Below, piece after piece: positions 31,429-35,368 of a stretch of DNA of 35,368 nt. The DNA comes from Clostridiales bacterium (GTDB lineage Bacteria; Bacillota; Clostridia; Lachnospirales; Lachnospiraceae), in NCBI GenBank assembly GCA_019416265.1, contig DXXQ01000041.1:1-35368 (forward strand). The letters run 5' to 3'. The stretch's first letter is position 1; every line of letters starts with the position of its first letter. A program made the position numbers and the translations under genes. The notes below the pieces were generated by a model. It was not told where the DNA came from. It ran no database searches and saw only the letters and a list, made by a program, of their open reading frames with translations.

Positions 31429-31472
31429 GTCAAACAACCCTTTCATAAAAGAATATGTGCCTATTATATAAT

Positions 31473-31492
31473 TTATATAGCTGTGGTATAAT
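31473..31492. promoter_or_regulatory. Divergent -10 elements between the XRE and zinc-ribbon genes
   Basis: A plus-strand extended -10 (TGGTATAAT, 31484-31492) and a minus-strand TATAAT (31478-31473) lie 8 bp apart. Repressor binding here could shut off both directions. Confidence 0.45.
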
Positions 31493-31560
31493 AATCTATA
31501 ACTAAATAAATATTAGTAATAACAGCGTATCTGTTTGTTTAAGGGAAGGAGAAGATATTA

Positions 31561-31773
31561 ATGGGATTTTTTGATAGTTTGATGAAAGGTTTCAATGGAG
31601 TACAACAAGATCGAGAGAATAAAGAAATCATCGATTTGTATAATGATTCGTGTGAGGGGAATCAAAATTATCGTAGAACAGCATTTGAAAATTCACAATC
31701 AAATCATGGATGGTACACATGTGCAAGATGTGGAAGAAAATTTAGGCGAACTCAGAGGTTTGATGTGGAGTGA
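31561..31773 (+). CDS. Truncated zinc-ribbon protein of the element
   Basis: The 70-residue frame begins MGFFDSLMKGFNGVQQ and runs to a YTCARCGRKFR zinc-knuckle half (two Cys visible). It then reads out of frame into recombinase sequence and stops at 31771-31773. The ribosome site GGGAAGGAG precedes ATG 31561. The second CxxC half normally expected of a zinc ribbon is missing, so a deletion joined this gene to the integrase fragment near 31740-31745. Native function unknown. Confidence 0.6.
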   Translation: MGFFDSLMKGFNGVQQDRENKEIIDLYNDSCEGNQNYRRTAFENSQSNHGWYTCARCGRKFRRTQRFDVE

Positions 31774-32281
31774 CATTGATTTTAAGAATAAAGTGATTCA
31801 TGTTCAGAGAACGATGAAATATTTTCATGGGAAAGGTACAACATTGGATTCTCCTAAAACGGAAAGCAGCAATCGTGATATTCCGATGCTGGATAATGTA
31901 TACTGAATTTTAAAATCACACAGACTAGAGCAGAAGAAGATGAAGATGTATCTGGGAGAAAAATGGATAAATGATTTTCCGGATTTGGTCTTTACGAATC
32001 CTTGGGGCAGACATATCAGTGATACGGCTGTAAATAACGATATGAAGAAGATTGAAGATAAGATTACAGCATCCGGCGTGGAGTTTGAACATATCTATCC
32101 TCATGTGCTGCGCCATACCTTTGCCACAAGGGGACTGGAACAGGGAATCCCGCCAAAGGTAATGCAGGAGCTTCTGGGGCATACCAGTATTACTATGACG
32201 CTGGATATCTATAGTCATGTACTTCCGGACACAAAAGCAAAAGAACTGGAGCCCCCGCAAACCCCTGTAAATACAAAGTGA
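31745..32281 (+). pseudogene. Tyrosine recombinase/integrase, C-terminal fragment
   Basis: The frame 31745-32281 encodes about 178 residues of a phage/ICE-type integrase catalytic domain. It begins at GELRGLMWSDIDF and contains KTESSNRDIPMLDNVY, the HVLRHTFATRGLE box, ELLGHTSITMTLDIYSHV with the nucleophile Tyr, and the end NTK. The N-terminal core-binding domain and first catalytic Arg are missing. An in-frame TGA (31904-31906) interrupts it after DNVY, and the same frame continues with ILKSHRLEQKK. Broken by a 5' deletion and a nonsense codon. The stop codon lies in the right 69-bp repeat. Confidence 0.88.
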
Positions 32282-32343
32282 AAACCCCGCCAGGGGAGCT
32301 GACGGGGCCTTCGAGGGGAGTATAAATAATTAAATAAGGGGTT
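32275..32343 (+). repeat. 69-bp direct repeat, right copy (putative attR)
   Basis: Identical to 29020-29088. It carries the TGA stop of the integrase fragment at the same place where the left copy carries the stop of the YibE/F gene. The remaining 183 bases to the next start codon show only a TATAAT at 32391-32396 without a clear -35. Confidence 0.9.
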
Positions 32344-32526
32344 TATGTAAAAAAAATTTTTGAAGGGTAAATTCTTTTTACAAATAAGATTATAATATAG
32401 ATTGGAAGAAAATGCAATATCCTTTGATGAATATTCCTGCAAGTTTTTGGGACAATAGTTACTGTTCACTTTGTTCGATGCAGCAAGGTGACTACAATTT
32501 AATTGTCCAACAGGAGGAAGCTTAAA

Positions 32527-32766
32527 ATGGCAAAAAACTATGAATCTGAAAGTAAAACAAACAAAAACAGTACAGGTACTTCCGGCAAGAATTGCAAAAA
32601 TTCCTATGGAAACGAAATGAACTCCAGAAACGAAAATAAATATGCAAATGAGATATCTTCCAGAAATGAGTCTGGCAGCGACGCTTCCGGAAAAAACGCA
32701 CGAAATAAATCTCAGAACAAGGCGTCTCAGTCTTACAATTCTGAAGGAACCTCCTCCAGATATTAA
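32527..32766 (+). CDS. Small Asn/Ser/Lys-rich hydrophilic protein
   Basis: This 79-residue low-complexity protein is made largely of N, S, K, E and G, with no hydrophobic segment and one Cys. The repeated motif NEMNSRNENKYA / NEISSRNESGSD is visible at about residues 34-57. ATG 32527 follows CAGGAGGAAG, a strong site; the longer frame from 32503 is not needed. The composition recalls small acid-soluble spore proteins of the gamma type, which store amino acids in spores, but no signature proves it. A terminator follows at 32870. Confidence 0.6.
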   Translation: MAKNYESESKTNKNSTGTSGKNCKNSYGNEMNSRNENKYANEISSRNESGSDASGKNARNKSQNKASQSYNSEGTSSRY

Positions 32767-32869
32767 AATTCCGAAATCTGAGAGCTGCCTTTGGAAAATG
32801 CTGCAACGATAAAGATCAGGAAAATACGTTACCGTTTACAGCAACGAAAATACAAAAGAGAAAAGAGAA

Positions 32870-32914
32870 GGAATCTCTCCTGCGCGGCGTATGCTTCGCA
32901 GGAGATTCTTTTTT
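32870..32914 (+). terminator. Terminator downstream of the N/S/K-rich gene
   Basis: GGAATCTCTCCTGCG (32870-32884) pairs with CGCAGGAGATTC (32897-32908) with a 2-base bulge, followed by six T. Confidence 0.8.
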
Positions 32915-32957
32915 AAAAAAGTAACATATAATATAGGAAAAGAACAAGGAGTCAGTT

Positions 32958-33272
32958 ATGTTTCCGGTGGAGACGATTTCAGCCAGGATGCTGGATTATT
33001 ATGTCGGGCGTTCAGACGCTTTACTGATAGATCTGCGCAGCCGGGAAGAGTTCCGACGAGGGCATGTGAGGGGAGCTGTAAACATACCTTATATGGAAGC
33101 GGAAAACCGTCTGACGGACTTTCCCGGGGAGAAAACCCTGATTTTATACTGCAGCCGGGGAGGGGCAAGCTTAAAGCTTGCAAAACAGCTTGCAAAGCTT
33201 GGCTATAAAACCCGCTCCGTGATCGGCGGATTTAGCGCTTATCGCGGAAGAAATCTTGTAATTTCTTCATAA
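32958..33272 (+). CDS. Rhodanese-like sulfurtransferase domain protein
   Basis: This 104-residue single rhodanese domain carries sulfane sulfur on its active-site Cys. Seen: LLIDLRSREEFRRGHVRGAVNIP (split) and the active-site loop LYCSRGGASLK with C65. ATG 32958 follows AAGGAG. A TATAAT at 32927-32932 may be its promoter. No partner for sulfur transfer is adjacent. Confidence 0.9.
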   Translation: MFPVETISARMLDYYVGRSDALLIDLRSREEFRRGHVRGAVNIPYMEAENRLTDFPGEKTLILYCSRGGASLKLAKQLAKLGYKTRSVIGGFSAYRGRNLVISS

Positions 33273-33327
33273 GCGTGATAATGTAGAAGAGAAAAACGAG
33301 TAATGATTTATCATGAGGAGAAAATGT

Positions 33328-33870
33328 ATGAAATACATGTTTGCATCAGACATTCACGGTTCTGCATATTATTGCAGAAAAATGCTGGAAGCATATAGAA
33401 ATGAAAAGGCAGAGCGCCTGGTGCTTCTGGGCGATCTGCTTTACCATGGCCCGAGAAATGACCTGCCCAGGGAGTATGCGCCCAAGGAAGTCATACCCAT
33501 GCTGAACAATATGAAAAAAGAAATCTATGCAGTCAGGGGGAACTGCGAGGCGGAAGTAGACCAGATGGTGCTGGAGTTTCCTGTGCTGGCAGACTACTGT
33601 ATCCTGAATATTGACGGGAAAACCCTGTATGCAACACACGGACATGTCTATAATCAGAACAATCTGCCTCCCATGGTGGAGGGGGATATTCTCATCCACG
33701 GACATACTCATGTGCTGAAAGCAGAGCAGATGGACGGCTATATCCTGTTAAATCCGGGCTCTGTGTCTATCCCCAAGGAAGGCAATCCACCTACATATGC
33801 AGTGCTGGAGAATGGAACCTTTACCATTAAGGACTTTGAAGGCAACATAGTGAAAAGCATTACACTCTGA
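33328..33870 (+). CDS. yfcE: YfcE/MJ0936-type metallophosphoesterase
   Basis: This 180-residue calcineurin-like phosphodiesterase uses a two-metal centre to cleave phosphodiesters. The ordered motifs are SDIHG (D, H), LGDLLYHGPRN (GD), RGNCE (GN), ATHGH and HGHTH. ATG 33328 is chosen because GAGGAG lies 7 bases upstream; the in-frame ATG 33313 lacks a site. It ends 16 bases before the methyltransferase gene, so they are likely one operon. Confidence 0.93.
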   Translation: MKYMFASDIHGSAYYCRKMLEAYRNEKAERLVLLGDLLYHGPRNDLPREYAPKEVIPMLNNMKKEIYAVRGNCEAEVDQMVLEFPVLADYCILNIDGKTLYATHGHVYNQNNLPPMVEGDILIHGHTHVLKAEQMDGYILLNPGSVSIPKEGNPPTYAVLENGTFTIKDFEGNIVKSITL

Positions 33871-33886
33871 GAAAAGGAAAAAATAT

Positions 33887-35041
33887 ATGGAAAAATTTGA
33901 ACTGATCGCGCCCTGCCATTTCGGAATGGAGGCAGTGCTGAAGCGCGAAATACTGGATCTGGGATACGAAATCAGCAAAGTGGAGGACGGAAAAGTCACA
34001 TTCTTTGCAGACGCACAGGGAATCGCGGATGCGAACGTATTTCTCCGCACAACGGAGAGGATCCTTCTGAAAGTGGCAGATGTAAAAGCAGAAACCTTTG
34101 ACGAGCTTTTTGAGAAAACAAAAGCCCTGCCCTGGGAAAACTTCATTCCAAGAGACGGCAAATTCTGGGTTGCAAAAGCGAACTCTGTAAAAAGTAAGCT
34201 TTTCAGCCCCTCAGATATCCAGTCGATTATGAAAAAGGCGATCGTAGAGCGTTTAAAGGGGATATATCATATCTCCTGGTTTGAAGAGGACGGCGCAAGC
34301 TTTCCCATTCGTGTGTCTTTTATGAAGGATGTTGCCACCATCGGGATCGATACCTCAGGCGTTTCCCTTCATAAGAGAGGGTATCGTCAGATGACAGTAA
34401 AGGCGCCGATCACAGAAACACTGGCGTCTGCGCTTATTATGCTCACACCATGGAACAGGGACAGAATTCTGGTGGATCCGTTCTGCGGAAGCGGAACCTT
34501 TCCCATTGAGGCGGCTCTTATAGCTGCAGACATTGCGCCGGGAATGAACCGTTCGTTCCTTGCTGAGGACTGGAAGCACATTGTTCCCCGTAAATGCTGG
34601 TATAATGCGTCGGAGGAGGCTCACGACAGAGTAAACTTAAATATTGATACAGATATTCAGGGGTATGATATTGACCCGGAGGCTTTAAAAGCAGCCAGAG
34701 CCAATGCGAAGCTTGCAGGAGTGGAAAATCTCATTCATTTCCAGCAGAGAGCTGTAAAAGACCTGCGTCATCCGAAACCTTACGGATTTATTATCACAAA
34801 TCCGCCTTACGGCGAACGTCTGGAAGAGAAATCTGCACTTCCGCAGCTTTACCGTGAAATCGGTCAGAGCTTTGAAAGGCTGGATAAGTGGTCCATGTAC
34901 CTTATTACCTCTTATGACAGAACAGAGAATGACATAGGAAGAAAGGCAGACAAAAACAGGAAAATCTATAATGGTATGCTGAAAACCTACTATTATCAGT
35001 TCCTCGGCCCTCGTCCGCCTAAGAAAAATACAGGAAAATAA
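33887..35041 (+). CDS. THUMP-domain class I SAM-dependent rRNA methyltransferase (RlmL/YpsC type)
   Basis: This 384-residue enzyme probably methylates a guanine N2 in 23S rRNA. It has an N-terminal ferredoxin-like/THUMP part (about 1-155, LIAPCHFGMEAVLKREI) and an UPF0020 methyltransferase domain (about 160-378). That domain holds the SAM loop DPFCGSGTFPIEAALIA and the target-base motif NPPYGERL. No second RlmK-like domain is present, which is normal for Firmicutes. It ends 44 bases before the next gene. Confidence 0.92.
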   Translation: MEKFELIAPCHFGMEAVLKREILDLGYEISKVEDGKVTFFADAQGIADANVFLRTTERILLKVADVKAETFDELFEKTKALPWENFIPRDGKFWVAKANSVKSKLFSPSDIQSIMKKAIVERLKGIYHISWFEEDGASFPIRVSFMKDVATIGIDTSGVSLHKRGYRQMTVKAPITETLASALIMLTPWNRDRILVDPFCGSGTFPIEAALIAADIAPGMNRSFLAEDWKHIVPRKCWYNASEEAHDRVNLNIDTDIQGYDIDPEALKAARANAKLAGVENLIHFQQRAVKDLRHPKPYGFIITNPPYGERLEEKSALPQLYREIGQSFERLDKWSMYLITSYDRTENDIGRKADKNRKIYNGMLKTYYYQFLGPRPPKKNTGK

Positions 35042-35084
35042 ACAGTCTGCAGAGAAACGGAATAAGGAAAGAAGGTTTTTTACA

Positions 35085-35368
35085 ATGAAGAAGATAATTT
35101 TTGCCACGGGAAATGAAGGGAAAATGAGAGAAATCCGTGAAATTCTCTCAGATTTGGATGTGGAGGTACTCTCTATGAAAGAAGCCGGAATTAAGGCGGA
35201 CATCGTGGAGGATGGAACTACTTTTGAGGAAAATGCCGTAATTAAGGCAAAAACAATCTGCGAGCTGTGCGGAGAAATCACTCTTGCAGACGATTCAGGT
35301 CTGGAAATTGACTATCTTAACAAGGAACCGGGAGTTTATTCTGCCCGTTATATGGGAGAAGACACTTC
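35085..35368 (+). CDS. rdgB: RdgB/HAM1-type XTP/dITP pyrophosphatase (3' partial)
   Basis: The first 94 residues of a house-cleaning nucleotide pyrophosphatase that removes dITP/XTP. Seen: IIFATGNEGKMREI (substrate loop), EDGTTFEENAVIKA and the metal-binding LADDSGLEID. It starts at ATG 35085 behind AAAGAAGG. The gene runs past the right edge of the window. Confidence 0.95.
   Translation, partial: MKKIIFATGNEGKMREIREILSDLDVEVLSMKEAGIKADIVEDGTTFEENAVIKAKTICELCGEITLADDSGLEIDYLNKEPGVYSARYMGEDT

Larger units (their letters stand above)
29020..32343. mobile_element. Decayed integrative element bounded by 69-bp direct repeats
   Basis: Perfect 69-bp direct repeats (29020-29088 and 32275-32343) enclose about 3.2 kb. 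The interior holds an AAA-ATPase/PD-(D/E)XK gene, an XRE repressor, a truncated zinc-ribbon gene and a 5'-truncated tyrosine recombinase whose 3' end enters the right repeat. Integrase at the border and repeats at the 3' end of a host gene are the classic arrangement of attL and attR. Loss of the integrase N-terminus implies it is immobile. That the repeats are att sites is inferred. Confidence 0.7.

Overview
The window looks like a chromosomal piece from a low-to-mid GC Gram-positive anaerobe of the Clostridia, most likely a gut Lachnospiraceae. The grounds are strong AGGAGG-type ribosome binding sites, TTGACA/TATAAT promoters, hairpin plus U-tract terminators, class B sortase anchoring, a formate-tetrahydrofolate ligase, and secreted glycan-acting enzymes. 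I cannot name the species from sequence alone.

Layout. 1-2690: the end of an unrecognised gene, an M14 zinc carboxypeptidase, a convergent DUF2284 metal-binding protein, and an AraC regulator divergent from DUF2284. 2800-6468: a sugar module of a DUF4867 protein, an L-fucose/L-arabinose isomerase-family protein and a xylulokinase-type FGGY kinase. 6535-8512: a promoter, a ZTP (pfl) riboswitch merged with an intrinsic terminator, and fhs. 8560-11530: an accessory patch with a broken IS30-type transposase fused to the C-terminal stub of an RHS protein. Two tandem paralogous 180-residue membrane proteins follow, which I propose as RHS immunity proteins; a 12-codon copy of the RHS tip lies before the second.

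11596-21802: a DUF1700/HAAS membrane protein, a 1543-residue DUF11-repeat surface protein, its overlapping class B sortase, a GlgX-type glycogen debranching enzyme, and a membrane-anchored PQQ-like propeller protein translationally coupled to it. 21917-29026: a secreted GH2 beta-galactosidase with an inserted LamG-like domain, a secreted alkaline phosphatase, and a YibE/F membrane protein. 29020-32343: a decayed integrative element bounded by perfect 69-bp direct repeats. It carries an AAA-ATPase/PD-(D/E)XK protein, an XRE repressor, a truncated zinc-ribbon gene and a tyrosine-recombinase fragment. 32344-35368: a small N/S/K-rich protein, a rhodanese, a YfcE phosphodiesterase, a THUMP-type RNA methyltransferase and the start of an RdgB/HAM1 pyrophosphatase.

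How the parts fit. The sugar module plausibly isomerises and phosphorylates a pentose or deoxyhexose under AraC control. Fhs feeds one-carbon units into purine synthesis, and its switch senses ZTP, which accumulates when 10-formyl-THF is short. The sortase gene overlaps its likely substrate. The debranching enzyme and the two secreted hydrolases show a glycan- and phosphate-scavenging life. The two accessory patches (RHS/immunity and the 69-bp-repeat element) hold the least described biology. I saw no tRNA, rRNA or CRISPR array.
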